From NCBI GenBank assembly GCA_934646845.1, contig CAKUEV010000004.1, forward strand, positions 1 to 26,891: a stretch of 26,891 bases of DNA, read 5' to 3'. Positions 9,401 to 16,783 of this stretch are shown one piece after another. Origin of the DNA: an uncultured Slackia sp. (GTDB lineage: Bacteria > Actinomycetota > Coriobacteriia > Coriobacteriales > Eggerthellaceae). The notes under the pieces are model-generated. The model saw nothing but the letters and a program-made list of their open reading frames with translations. It was not told the DNA's origin and did not search any database. The number at the start of each line of letters is the position of its first letter. Positions within the stretch are counted from its first letter, which is position 1. Both the position numbers and the translations under genes were made by a program.

Positions 9401-9967
9401 GTACGAGTTCGCCGTTGGGTTTGCGGGATAGATTGTGGAACCGCCCCCGTTGACACCGCTGTTGCCGCCTCCGCTTACGCCTCCGGCGGAGCCATTGCCG
9501 TTTTCGGCCGATCCATTATTGCCGCTGCTCGCGCCCGGCGCCGCATCGGCGGCGTTGCCCGAGTTGCCGTTGCCGGTGGCTGTAGTTACAGACCCTTGGG
9601 CGCCATCCGTGACATTGTATACCGTGGTGCCGCTTCGGTCGTTGATAGGAGCCTGCGAAAACGCGTCATCGTCTGCTTCGTTTTCCTTGACGGCGCCATC
9701 TTTTTCCTCTTCATTTTCGCCGTGGCGGTTCGCTTGCGAATCGACTTGCGAATCTTGTGCCCGATAGCCGGTTTCGGTATCTTCTGCGCCATGATTATAG
9801 GACGAGGTGAATTGAGAGGGGTCGAAATCGGGATCGGGCTGGGAAAACGCGACCGCCCCTGCACCTACGACGCCTGTAAACGCCACCGAAATCGCTGCCG
9901 CCGCAATGCGTTTCTGCGTTGTGCCGCGCGGCGCTGGTTTTGTTGTTTGCTTCATATGCTTCGCCAC
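6413..9967 (-). CDS. Secreted BspA-type leucine-rich-repeat surface protein
   Basis: This is an exported protein of about 1184 residues. A basic N-terminus and hydrophobic segment (about residues 20-41) form a signal peptide or anchor, followed by an acidic, then Gly/Asn/Ser-rich low-complexity linker (about 45-180). A large beta-rich region follows, then BspA-type LRR_5 repeats at about 655-710, 770-850 and 955-1030, recognised by repeating 'I..GAF.GC..L..V.I' units (for example IGKGAFENCENLQALFIG). No LPXTG motif or C-terminal membrane helix is seen, so surface retention may rely on an uncleaved N-terminus. I chose the GTG at 9967 because AGGTGA sits five nt upstream; a GTG at 9976 and an ATG at 9955 are alternatives. 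It starts 9 nt after the transglutaminase-like gene, implying co-expression. BspA-type proteins often bind host or partner-cell surfaces. Confidence 0.85.
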   Translation of the reverse strand: MAKHMKQTTKPAPRGTTQKRIAAAAISVAFTGVVGAGAVAFSQPDPDFDPSQFTSSYNHGAEDTETGYRAQDSQVDSQANRHGENEEEKDGAVKENEADDDAFSQAPINDRSGTTVYNVTDGAQGSVTTATGNGNSGNAADAAPGASSGNNGSAENGNGSAGGVSGGGNSGVNGGGSTIYPANPTANSYKYLKDDPIPEKYPPNGDTTFYRPYDGNASFENVDPDDVKVSVKEDAFYRGQKLDAWTIFCGLDAYFDIGNFDLRYFGCDQASFATYPYFRIDSWETVATGEKNPEYCPSTNVAVNVSFRLSTDDEWVSRTVEIVPCESHVFVVGEPDASGNRDVVWSTAPVEIEGVFSPINLFSVNAQEAFLKANGNIDDEGYLNALLQGWKEGDSSVPYYYSVTPGRHVIIPGDVTPLDPAYRVRFQTYSIDESYRYNAESGNRNTCRLQTLVDVDDSVIRENADGTTTLSVPRGVQAIDCFNDQTKRSGFALSVNTMELPSSALYMNANSGVQVIDGYRVASDNPTYAATDEGILESKDGTEYIGVPYGTTQLDVPDGVSRVVVPDVNAIETLVIHADSADDVPDIDLTKLRNCDIVVEDDVLDAFIVRYADAIEESGTLSIASASDPECQMAFYNGMLQTEDAVFRVPESGIESVLVQLPSRIEKGAFEGNSSTTTLVLDSGSESIELEDGCLAGGNVQTIVCKTEEMAVEVEQRKAAAGAPNATVTVLEGSREGFIYYTVDGKTTLLYDDGDTEEFDGTLVNDEGKTVPVNALAPYAFAGDTSLRSVSLGESVSSIGKGAFENCENLQALFIGSPNTVDVGANALKGCTNLGFVASRASAANFATAENPNAEACTWYAPSDVSGGYDSRFVRIDNVNDFAVDRQGDGSLILYGCLGNETPDEASLLLGTPTVLDGTITLRPTTIEIFGATNTAGLNLVGAFENTMGDWTIDWSSAPNLQYIDSGAFAGSGITSVFINAPSVKFGIEVSAFEGCANLTHVSITSKTLSIGDAAFANCTALQSASFVATEDPTSDDFHYLDKNNIGFGVFSGDVALASLTVGSPVPQLLRPSPGIGYVFDAMTGVEDVAARISLHVPEGEEQAYINAWVYNLVGYSDYDDYYSVIMWDMLMDGIWPTEENIRARMAENLLEPENRLRTMLGLPAVESSTVVVVESSDSIDLEE

Positions 9968-9976
9968 AATAATCAC

Positions 9977-12316
9977 CTATAAGACATTCCCGAAGTATCG
10001 AACCATGGCATCGAGCGCGTTTTTAGACTTAGGCAGCGCGCCATGCAGGCGCTCATCGAAACGGCGTAACGTGCGCAACTCATTAGGACGCAAGTCGCGG
10101 CCGCCAAACGTATAGGTTTGATACAGCCCAATAACGCGTTGGTATTCCAGCGAATCGATGCCAGAAAATGAGGTCTCGAAACGCTGCACGCAATCGAGCG
10201 GGCGATTCTTGTCGAACTCTGGACATCCCACCGCCATAACCTGCGCCATAAAGCCATAGAGCGCGGGCACGCACACGCTCTGCTTTTCGCTCGAGCATCG
10301 ACGGTCGCGATAGATGCGGCGTGCTTGGCGCTGAGCGAACAGCACGGCCACCAACAGCACGACGATAAACGCGCATGTGCACGCAAAAGAAACACCCAAA
10401 ACCAGTGGCGAGAATCGAGGCTGGAAATTCTCGCCGTGCCCTTCGCCGACATCGCCCGCCACCGCCGTATCGCTCGCAACATTATCATGGGCGCCGCTGC
10501 TGTAGGCCTCGCCCACATCGACGACGTTATCGGGCTGAATGGCCTGGTTGTAAAAACCGGGCGTCACTTCAATAGGGGTCCAGCCGATACCCTGAATATA
10601 AACCTCGCACCAGGCATGCGCCTGCTTCGCGCCAAGCAGCACGTCCCCATTACTGTCGCGCGCCGTATCGCGCTCTTCCGTACCCACACGGTACCCTTCG
10701 ACATATCGTGCGGGAATGCCCTGTTCGCGGAAAGCCATGGTGGCAACCGTGGCAAAATAGGCAGAATTGCCCTCGCGGGCGTTCGAGAAAAACCACCACG
10801 CGAAAGAGGTGCCCCGAGGAGCATCGATGGGATCTTCGTCATAGCTCGCAACCGTTGACAGCATCGTGCGCACACGACTCACCACCGCATACGTCGAATC
10901 GCTGGCGGTTTCGTCCCATGTTTCTTCATTAAAGATATACGTGCGCACCGCTTCGGCATCGTCAGCGGAAATATCGAGGTAATGCTCTTTCGAGAATGCG
11001 GAGAACACCGCTTCGGCGCGGGCATAGCCCGTCTCATCCTCAGAAAGAAAAGCCGCATCGGCAAGCACTTCACTCGACGCTACGTCGTCATATTCCACGA
11101 CATACGCGCCTTTGCCAACCATGCCGCTCAGAATGGTTCCGTCGAGATTCGCCTGCACATCGCCGCGATTGAGCGAGCGAGCGCTGGCGGGTGCATACAC
11201 ATAACGCGTGGAGGCATCGTGCACGGCGACGCGCATCGTTTTCGTGGATACGCCTCCCTCGCTCGCAGCGGCGCGGGCATCGTCGAATGCGGCACGCTGG
11301 AAACTCGGCTGCAAACCGCTGTCAGCAAGCCACGGCACCATTCCGTGCCAATTGCCCTCGAAAGCACTTTCAGGAAGAGCCTTCCACTCGCCATCTTCAA
11401 ACGTCGCGCCTGTGAATCCCCGAAGCAGCATGTCACCCGACGGCACGCCGTCGAAATGAACGGCAAGGCAGTCTTCGGACCCAATGTTCATGGTCGATGC
11501 CTTGGCAAGATTTCCCTGAGGCAGCGAATCGGAGCCAAAGCGCGCTCGATCGAGGGCGCTTTCAATTGATTGGGACGCATGCGAGATTTGGGGCACGGGC
11601 TTATAGAGAATCGAAGCGGCAGCCATAATGGCGAAATTCAAAACGAAAATGAGCATGATAAGCACCACGAAGTAAGAAGTGGTGAGTTTCGAATAACGCA
11701 GTTGCGAAAAACGGCACTGAATCAGCCAGGCGGTTATGACGAGAAAAGAACCGACCGTGGCCATTCCCATATTCAGGCGCATCGAGGCCGCGCCATAGAG
11801 CACGACGGCAAGCAACACCGCGCTCGAGGTGCGCACTCGTGAAAACGCCCACGAAGCAACACCCACGAGCACGCCCGCCAGCACAGCGAACATGGACGAC
11901 GTCGCTACCGTTTGCCCATTGGCAAGCAGGCCAAAATACGCATTGAATTCCTCATTGGCGTGCGAGAGCGTGCAATTCACCACAGCAAACGCCGCTTCGC
12001 GTGCAGACGGGATGAATACGATGCCAAGTATGCACGCCGCAATTACGCAGGCAAGCACGGGCACGCGATACGCCTGAAAAACAGTTGACGCTCTATTGGT
12101 TACACTCAAGAGGCACGCGACAAAAACGGCGGCAATCGCCATGAGTTCGACAACTTGCACAGTGGATGCCGATGCGGCCACAAGCGGCATGGCAACGGCA
12201 TAGAGCATGGAGGGTATCGCGCCACATAGCGCATCGATAACAATATGCGAGGTTTTTTCTCGGGGCGCAGGAAGGCCTTCGGAAACCTGAATGCGCGCGC
12301 TCGTCGTTTCGGCCAT
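9977..12316 (-). CDS. Transglutaminase-like membrane protein with altered catalytic triad
   Basis: This 779-residue protein has the TgpA-like layout: about seven membrane helices within residues 35-234, an extracytoplasmic transglutaminase-like domain (about 490-600), a C-terminal membrane helix near 645-670 and a short cytoplasmic DUF4129-like tail. The transglutaminase core is clear (AYFATVATMAFREQGIPARYVEGY, written here in two parts: AYFATVATMAF and REQGIPARYVEGY; then AHAWCEVY and GWTPIEVTPG). However, the nucleophile position holds Ser518 (GNSAYF, where GxCxxF is usual), the His is present (H567), and the Asp is Glu583. Classic transglutaminase or protease chemistry is therefore unlikely, and a binding role is more plausible. 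The ATG at 12316 starts 3 nt after the DUF58 stop, with GGAG upstream. MoxR-DUF58-transglutaminase trios are a recurrent operon. Confidence 0.88.
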   Translation of the reverse strand: MAETTSARIQVSEGLPAPREKTSHIVIDALCGAIPSMLYAVAMPLVAASASTVQVVELMAIAAVFVACLLSVTNRASTVFQAYRVPVLACVIAACILGIVFIPSAREAAFAVVNCTLSHANEEFNAYFGLLANGQTVATSSMFAVLAGVLVGVASWAFSRVRTSSAVLLAVVLYGAASMRLNMGMATVGSFLVITAWLIQCRFSQLRYSKLTTSYFVVLIMLIFVLNFAIMAAASILYKPVPQISHASQSIESALDRARFGSDSLPQGNLAKASTMNIGSEDCLAVHFDGVPSGDMLLRGFTGATFEDGEWKALPESAFEGNWHGMVPWLADSGLQPSFQRAAFDDARAAASEGGVSTKTMRVAVHDASTRYVYAPASARSLNRGDVQANLDGTILSGMVGKGAYVVEYDDVASSEVLADAAFLSEDETGYARAEAVFSAFSKEHYLDISADDAEAVRTYIFNEETWDETASDSTYAVVSRVRTMLSTVASYDEDPIDAPRGTSFAWWFFSNAREGNSAYFATVATMAFREQGIPARYVEGYRVGTEERDTARDSNGDVLLGAKQAHAWCEVYIQGIGWTPIEVTPGFYNQAIQPDNVVDVGEAYSSGAHDNVASDTAVAGDVGEGHGENFQPRFSPLVLGVSFACTCAFIVVLLVAVLFAQRQARRIYRDRRCSSEKQSVCVPALYGFMAQVMAVGCPEFDKNRPLDCVQRFETSFSGIDSLEYQRVIGLYQTYTFGGRDLRPNELRTLRRFDERLHGALPKSKNALDAMVRYFGNVL

Positions 12317-12319
12317 AGC

Positions 12320-13486
12320 TTACAGCTCCAACTTCTTGACGCTCGTGCCAACCGAATCGGCCGAAACGGCAATGATGCGATACAGGCGGCTTTCGGCTAA
12401 AGAGCTCGCATTATGCGCGCCCACCATAACCACCGTAAGGTCTCCATGCGCGCTCATGCACGCAGGCTCCGCATTCTGAAGAAGATTCGTCACTACGATA
12501 ATCTTCGAATATTGGCGCATCATTTTAAGCTGCTTTTCTTCCTCTGCATCAAATACCGCGTCGGAAGCAAGCGGGAGCGCGATGAATTCGTCAATCATCG
12601 TGTTGAAATCGCCCTCGTTTTCAATAGGACGCATATCGACCGCACCATTAATTTTGCGCAGCACCGTATGCGCTACGCCTTGATGCAGCAGCGACTGGCT
12701 AATGCCTACAAACAGCGAAGCTGCAGAATTGAGCGCCGCCTTGGTTTCCTCGCTCTCATCGGTTGGCACTATGCCGCCAAAAATAAGAATCGTTCGCGAG
12801 TCGACGGGGCGCGAAGCCTCGCGAACGACCAAATCTTCAAAGCGAGCAGACAGCTTCCAGTGCACAGTTCGCATCGCATCGCCCCGACGGAAGTCGCGCA
12901 AATCGAACACTTCGCTTTCGTCGCGCCCTTTTTTATACTTGTCATACGTGGAATTCGATGAATCGGTTTGAACCAGGCGGCCAAAATAAACATCAACTTG
13001 AGGAATCGGCGGATACACCGCATAGCTCCCATCGAATGCGCAGGGAAGCATTGAACAGTCGGTGCCGATCGCATCGATGAGCGTGGCCTTCTTCAATGTG
13101 ATAGACACGAGGCCCACGCGAGAAGTGTCCAAAGGCACATCGAAACGTTCGGGGTCGCGCTGGCCAGGGCAAAGCGTCACGGGCATATCGACCGTGACGC
13201 CCGTGAAGCGATTCTTGCATTCAAATACCATGTCAATGCGGCCGCGAAGACCGCGACGCCTGACAATTTCGATTCGCAAGCATTGGTCCATTCCCACAAC
13301 GCATGCGCGCGAAAGCTCAAAACTGATTTTCATACGGCGTGCCATAAGGCGAGAATCGACGGCGAAAAACACGGGGGCGCAGAGCGTAATAATGAAAACG
13401 CCGAGCGACGTCGGGGTATTCAGCGCAATGAACGAGCAGCCTGCAACTATGCAGGCAAAAATCGCCACGACCTTATTCTTCAGCAT
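12320..13486 (-). CDS. DUF58 membrane protein (MoxR partner)
   Basis: This 388-residue protein has two adjacent hydrophobic segments at the N-terminus (about residues 5-42), a beta-rich middle region, the DUF58 signature around residues 185-225 (ESEVFDLRDFRRGD, then RTVHWKLSAR and VREASRP) and a C-terminal domain with a von Willebrand A-like fold pattern (TILIFGG, IIVVTNLL). DUF58 proteins act with MoxR AAA+ ATPases in envelope-associated complexes; the detailed chemistry is not known. I start it at the ATG at 13486, 31 nt after the MoxR stop, because the hydrophobic segment follows directly and a GAAGGG lies upstream. The longer frame to 13606 would overlap moxR by about 90 nt and adds an Arg-rich shadow sequence. 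Confidence 0.88.
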   Translation of the reverse strand: MLKNKVVAIFACIVAGCSFIALNTPTSLGVFIITLCAPVFFAVDSRLMARRMKISFELSRACVVGMDQCLRIEIVRRRGLRGRIDMVFECKNRFTGVTVDMPVTLCPGQRDPERFDVPLDTSRVGLVSITLKKATLIDAIGTDCSMLPCAFDGSYAVYPPIPQVDVYFGRLVQTDSSNSTYDKYKKGRDESEVFDLRDFRRGDAMRTVHWKLSARFEDLVVREASRPVDSRTILIFGGIVPTDESEETKAALNSAASLFVGISQSLLHQGVAHTVLRKINGAVDMRPIENEGDFNTMIDEFIALPLASDAVFDAEEEKQLKMMRQYSKIIVVTNLLQNAEPACMSAHGDLTVVMVGAHNASSLAESRLYRIIAVSADSVGTSVKKLEL

Positions 13487-13517
13487 ACTGAACCGCGCCC
13501 TTCGCCTTTGCGCGCGC

Positions 13518-14471
13518 CTATGCGCGACCGTACGCTTTATCCATGGAAGGTGCCAGCACCTCGTCAAGCACTTGATCCAAAATATCGTTGGCCGAAATGG
13601 ATTCAATGCGTGCCTGGGGTTTCAGCATAAGACGATGGGAACAGACGGCATGAAAAACCTCGCGCACGTCCTCGGGCACCACGAAATCGCGCTCGCGCAT
13701 AATGGCGCATGCGCGCGCCATGCGGGCGAGAGCCAACACGCCGCGCGGGCTTACACCCAGCTGAACCAGTTCAAGTTCACGCGTGCGTTCGCATAGATGG
13801 ACGATATAGTCGAGCACCGTGTCGGAAATAAAAACGTTACCCAGGTAATTCTGGATTTCAATCAAATCGTCCCGCGATATTTTCGCTTGGATGTCGTCGA
13901 GCGGATTGCTGTATCGCTTGGCCTTCAAAATAGCCACCTGGTCTTCCGTGGATGGATAGCCCACGGAAAGGCGCACCATGAAACGGTCGAGCTGGCTGTC
14001 GGGCAAAGGCTGCGTGCCAATAGAGCCTACAGGGTTTTCGGTAGCAATGCAGACGAACGGCTGAGGCACGCGATGAGTAACGCCGTCAACAGTAACCGAG
14101 TGCTCTTCCATAACCTCGAGCAGCGCCGACTGCGTTTTGGCGCTCGTACGATTGATTTCGTCACCCAGAAGCAAATTGCAGTTCACGGCGCCCCAATTGA
14201 ACTGGAACTCGCCCTTGTGGCGCACATACACCGAGAAGCCCGTGATATCGGAAGGCATGGTATCGGGCGTGAACTGCACGCGCTTGTAATCGAGGTCGAG
14301 CGCGCGGGACAGTGCGAGGGCAAGCGTGGTTTTACCCGTTCCCGGCACGTCTTCAAGCAGCACGTGACCGCCCGCGTAAATCGCCATAAGCGTTTTTTCG
14401 ATCACATCGCGCTTTCCAAGCAGCGCTTTACCGACTTCGGCCACAATAGCCTTGGAACGTTCAACGATCAT
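13518..14471 (-). CDS. MoxR-type AAA+ ATPase
   Basis: This 317-residue cytoplasmic ATPase belongs to the MoxR family, a set of AAA+ chaperones that remodel or activate partner proteins. Walker A is PGTGKTT (residues 43-49), Walker B LLLGDEINR (100-108), the MoxR-typical VQFTPDTMPSDITG lies at 66-79, sensor 1 CIATENP at 141-147 and the Arg-finger region DSQLDRF at 158-164. The C-terminal lid has 'GVSPRGVLALARMARA'. Length and motif order are standard. Its start ATG overlaps the kinase stop (ATGA), and a G9 run seven nt upstream serves as an unusually long ribosome-binding purine tract. DUF58 follows, so the two products probably form one complex. Confidence 0.95.
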   Translation of the reverse strand: MIVERSKAIVAEVGKALLGKRDVIEKTLMAIYAGGHVLLEDVPGTGKTTLALALSRALDLDYKRVQFTPDTMPSDITGFSVYVRHKGEFQFNWGAVNCNLLLGDEINRTSAKTQSALLEVMEEHSVTVDGVTHRVPQPFVCIATENPVGSIGTQPLPDSQLDRFMVRLSVGYPSTEDQVAILKAKRYSNPLDDIQAKISRDDLIEIQNYLGNVFISDTVLDYIVHLCERTRELELVQLGVSPRGVLALARMARACAIMRERDFVVPEDVREVFHAVCSHRLMLKPQARIESISANDILDQVLDEVLAPSMDKAYGRA

Positions 14472-16114
14472 TTAGTCGCCCCCCCCCTAAGATGCATCTC
14501 GGCCGAAGCGGCGGCGAGTTGCGCTTTCAGTTCATTAAAATCGATGGGTTTGCCCACATGGCCATTCATGCCCGCTGCACGAGACGCGCGTGCGTCCTCG
14601 GCGTCATTGTTCGCCGAAAGCGCAACAATTGGTATGATTACGGCCTCGGGCGTAGCGAGGGCGCGGATTCGGCGCGCCGCCTCCCATCCGTTGTACGTAG
14701 GCATTTGAATGTCCATGAGAATGGCGTCATAGGTGCCAGGCTTCGCCTTTTCAAACATATCGACCACCACAGGCCCATCATCCGCAACATCAACAACGGC
14801 ACCTCGCACTTTGAGCATTTCAGTGGTAATCATGGCATTGATCGCATTGTCTTCAGCCAGAAGGAATCGCCGCCCGTTGAAATCGTATTCAATATCGGAA
14901 TTGGCGCTTTCCTTCCACAGCTCAAGGGTTTCCTTTTTCCGCTCGAGATACTCCACTTGCTCATGGGTGGCTTTCTTAAATGGGATATACGCCATAAAAT
15001 CGGAGCCTTTGCCCAGCTCGGTATCTACGACGATTTGCCCGCCCATGAGTTCAACGAGACCATTCGCAATAGGCATTCCCAAGCCGGTTCCCCCATAGCG
15101 GCGAGCAATGGATTTATCTTCTTGCTCGAAAGGCTTGAAAATGCGTCGTACGAAACGAGGGTCCATGCCTTTTCCTGTATCGTGCACGCGAATGACATAG
15201 GACACCGTGTTGTCACCCACGCGCATCTCGCGGAAGGTAACGTTAATATCGCCGCCTTCGGGCGTGAACTTAAACGCGTTCGAGATGAAATTCACAATAA
15301 CCTGGCTCAGGCGCATCTTATCGCCTACCACGAAATGGACCGGACAGCCCTCGCATGTCACGGTGTAATTCAGGCCTTTATCCTCCGCCTGCGACGAGAA
15401 CATATATTCCATTTCAGCCGCCACAACACGCATATCGAACGGCCTGGCCTCCAATTCCGTGCGACCGCTATTCAATCGGCTCATATCGAGCACATCGTTG
15501 ATGAGCATAAGCAAATATGATGAAAGCTCATCGGCGCGGGCGAGGTCGTCTTTGACGCGCGATGTATCATCGGGATGTTGCATAGCGAGAGAAATCATGC
15601 CTTTAATGCCGTTGAGCGGCGTGCGAACCTCGTGGCTCATCTGGCTTAAGAAGTCGGTACGGTCTTGTGCCATGGCGAGAGCCCTGTCGCGCTCGGCCGC
15701 TGCCTGCTGCACCTTGGCATTAACCGCCGTGATGTCGATGAGCGCCATAAGAACGTAAGCTCCCTCGAGCACGCTTGTAAGCCGCAGCTGGAAAAGCTTC
15801 TCTTCGCCGCTGTTCGGCATGACATACGAAGCCGTCGTCACAAGGGGCGCTCTTCGGTTCCATTGCAAGATTTTGTTCTTCACGCGAACGCGATCGATTT
15901 CGACGACGAAACGGAGAAGCGTTTCCACATCGTCTTCCATACGCTCGGGTTCAACGCCAAAAACGCGTTCGAAGTTGCTGGAGATATAGACGGGGTAAAG
16001 ATCGGTGACGCGCAGCAAGATTTGCACATTCACGCCTGCCTGCCGGTACGCTTCGGCAAAAAGATCCCTACTACGTGCTGTGGCCTTTTTTTCCGATGAA
16101 CCAAACAAAGCCAT
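14468..16114 (-). CDS. Soluble hybrid histidine kinase (PAS - HisKA - HATPase - REC)
   Basis: This 548-residue kinase has no membrane segment, so it should sense a cytoplasmic signal. A PAS-like domain lies at about residues 28-130, followed by a short coiled linker. HisKA carries SHEVRTPLNG with phospho-His161. The HATPase has N-box NFISNAFKFTP (275-285), G1 HDTGKGM (311-317) and G2 GGTGLGM (341-347). The C-terminal receiver has ED421-422, phosphoacceptor D468, S500 and K522, so it looks functional. No Hpt is attached. The frame extends upstream to 16315, but I chose the ATG at 16114: GGAGGTG precedes it by a few nt, and a plausible promoter lies inside the extension. A G9 run recodes as Arg-Gly-Gly four residues from the end and doubles as the moxR ribosome site. 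It heads the MoxR/DUF58/LRR block. Confidence 0.92.
   Translation of the reverse strand: MALFGSSEKKATARSRDLFAEAYRQAGVNVQILLRVTDLYPVYISSNFERVFGVEPERMEDDVETLLRFVVEIDRVRVKNKILQWNRRAPLVTTASYVMPNSGEEKLFQLRLTSVLEGAYVLMALIDITAVNAKVQQAAAERDRALAMAQDRTDFLSQMSHEVRTPLNGIKGMISLAMQHPDDTSRVKDDLARADELSSYLLMLINDVLDMSRLNSGRTELEARPFDMRVVAAEMEYMFSSQAEDKGLNYTVTCEGCPVHFVVGDKMRLSQVIVNFISNAFKFTPEGGDINVTFREMRVGDNTVSYVIRVHDTGKGMDPRFVRRIFKPFEQEDKSIARRYGGTGLGMPIANGLVELMGGQIVVDTELGKGSDFMAYIPFKKATHEQVEYLERKKETLELWKESANSDIEYDFNGRRFLLAEDNAINAMITTEMLKVRGAVVDVADDGPVVVDMFEKAKPGTYDAILMDIQMPTYNGWEAARRIRALATPEAVIIPIVALSANNDAEDARASRAAGMNGHVGKPIDFNELKAQLAAASAEMHLRGGATK
14479..14487 (-). repeat. G9 homopolymer at kinase/moxR junction (written as C9 on plus strand)
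   Basis: Nine consecutive G on the coding strand end the kinase gene (codons for Arg-Gly-Gly-Ala) and lie seven nt before the moxR ATG, where a ribosome-binding site should be. Runs of this length are prone to slipped-strand length change. Confidence 0.9.
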
Positions 16115-16136
16115 AGCACCTCCAAACATAGTGGCC

Positions 16137-16164
16137 ATTATTGTCGCATATTCCCACGTATCAA
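16137..16164 (-). promoter_or_regulatory. Candidate promoter of hybrid kinase operon
   Basis: On the minus strand TTGATA (16159-16164) and AATAAT (16137-16142) are separated by 16 nt, each matching the sigma-70-type consensus at five of six positions. Transcription would start near 16130, about 15 nt before the GGAGGTG site and the ATG at 16114. This supports the shorter kinase start. Another promoter further upstream cannot be excluded. Confidence 0.45.
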
Positions 16165-16362
16165 CTCGGATAATTCGATGCAAGAGGAAGAAAATCGCAG
16201 CGGGGCGTGAGGCGCAACAGGCATCGAAGACACATATGAATGCAGGGCTCAAGGTACGAGCGTTAAGTATTGGGGAGCTTGGTGCAGACATAGAATGACT
16301 GGCAGCAGAACCCATAGAAGCCCTTTTGCCTTATAAATCGACATTGGAGAGCTTGGTATAAA

Positions 16363-16386
16363 AAAACCGCTCATGTGAGCGGTTTT
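16363..16386 (-). terminator. Terminator of tRNA-Arg
   Basis: An 11-bp stem pairs AAAACCGCTCA (16363-16373) with TGAGCGGTTTT (16376-16386). On the minus strand it is followed by a run of T. It sits 10 nt after the encoded CCA of the tRNA-Arg gene. Confidence 0.88.
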
Positions 16387-16396
16387 AACATTCAAG

Positions 16397-16473
16397 TGGT
16401 GCGCCGTGAGGGATTCGAACCCCCGACGTACTGATTCGTAGTCAGTCCCTCTATCCAGCTGAGGTAACGGCGC
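16397..16473 (-). tRNA. tRNA-Arg(ACG)
   Basis: The minus strand folds into a complete cloverleaf. The acceptor stem pairs GCGCCGT with ACGGCGC, the D arm contains CAGCTGGATAGAG, the anticodon stem ACTGA/TCAGT encloses loop CTACGAA giving anticodon ACG, and the T loop is TTCGAAT. CCA is encoded (16397-16399). The wobble A34 is normally edited to inosine, so it reads CGU/CGC/CGA. Confidence 0.97.
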
Positions 16474-16493
16474 GTTGCTTTGTCAGCTCGTCT

Positions 16494-16522
16494 ATAATAA
16501 CAAGCTTTCCAACTATTTGCAA
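16494..16522 (-). promoter_or_regulatory. Promoter of tRNA-Arg
   Basis: On the minus strand TTGCAA (16517-16522) and TATTAT (16494-16499) are separated by 17 nt. The expected start is about 15 nt before the tRNA 5' end. An AT-rich patch with A and T runs (16524-16552) lies just upstream and could act as an UP-like element. Confidence 0.65.
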
Positions 16523-16770
16523 AGACTTTTTTAAAAAGTTTTTTAATTTAGCTGCGACCTGGTGTTTTGTATTCATTCTCGCAAGGAATGGAATTTGCAA
16601 GCCGCTCGAATGGCATCACGAGGGCAAAGGCGACGGGGATGAAGCATGTCGCCAAGCGGTATTCGCTTTAGTCGAGACGCCATGCCCGATCGGGGCCCTA
16701 GCAAGTCGATACATCGCACTTAAGCATGCGTCGGGGCCGGAACGATTCCTTTACCTATTGAGCACTGCGT
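16523..16770. other. Gene-free stretch between tRNA-Arg and cyclo-ligase
   Basis: After the AT-rich patch at 16524-16552 the sequence returns to normal composition. I see no open frame longer than a few codons with a ribosome site, no strong hairpin and no repeat here. Confidence 0.5.
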
Positions 16771-16783
16771 TATACTTCGACCA
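16771..16783 (+). promoter_or_regulatory. -10 element of a probably leaderless transcript
   Basis: TATACT (16771-16776) lies six nt before the A of the cyclo-ligase ATG at 16783, so transcription should begin at or next to the start codon. No purine-rich ribosome site is present. No good -35 is visible, as is common for TAnnnT promoters in Actinobacteria. Confidence 0.5.

Noticed and set aside
16115..16315. 67-codon N-terminal extension of the hybrid kinase
   Set aside because: A strong GGAGGTG site serves the inner ATG at 16114 and a candidate promoter lies within the extension. An AAGGG before the ATG at 16315 leaves a small doubt.
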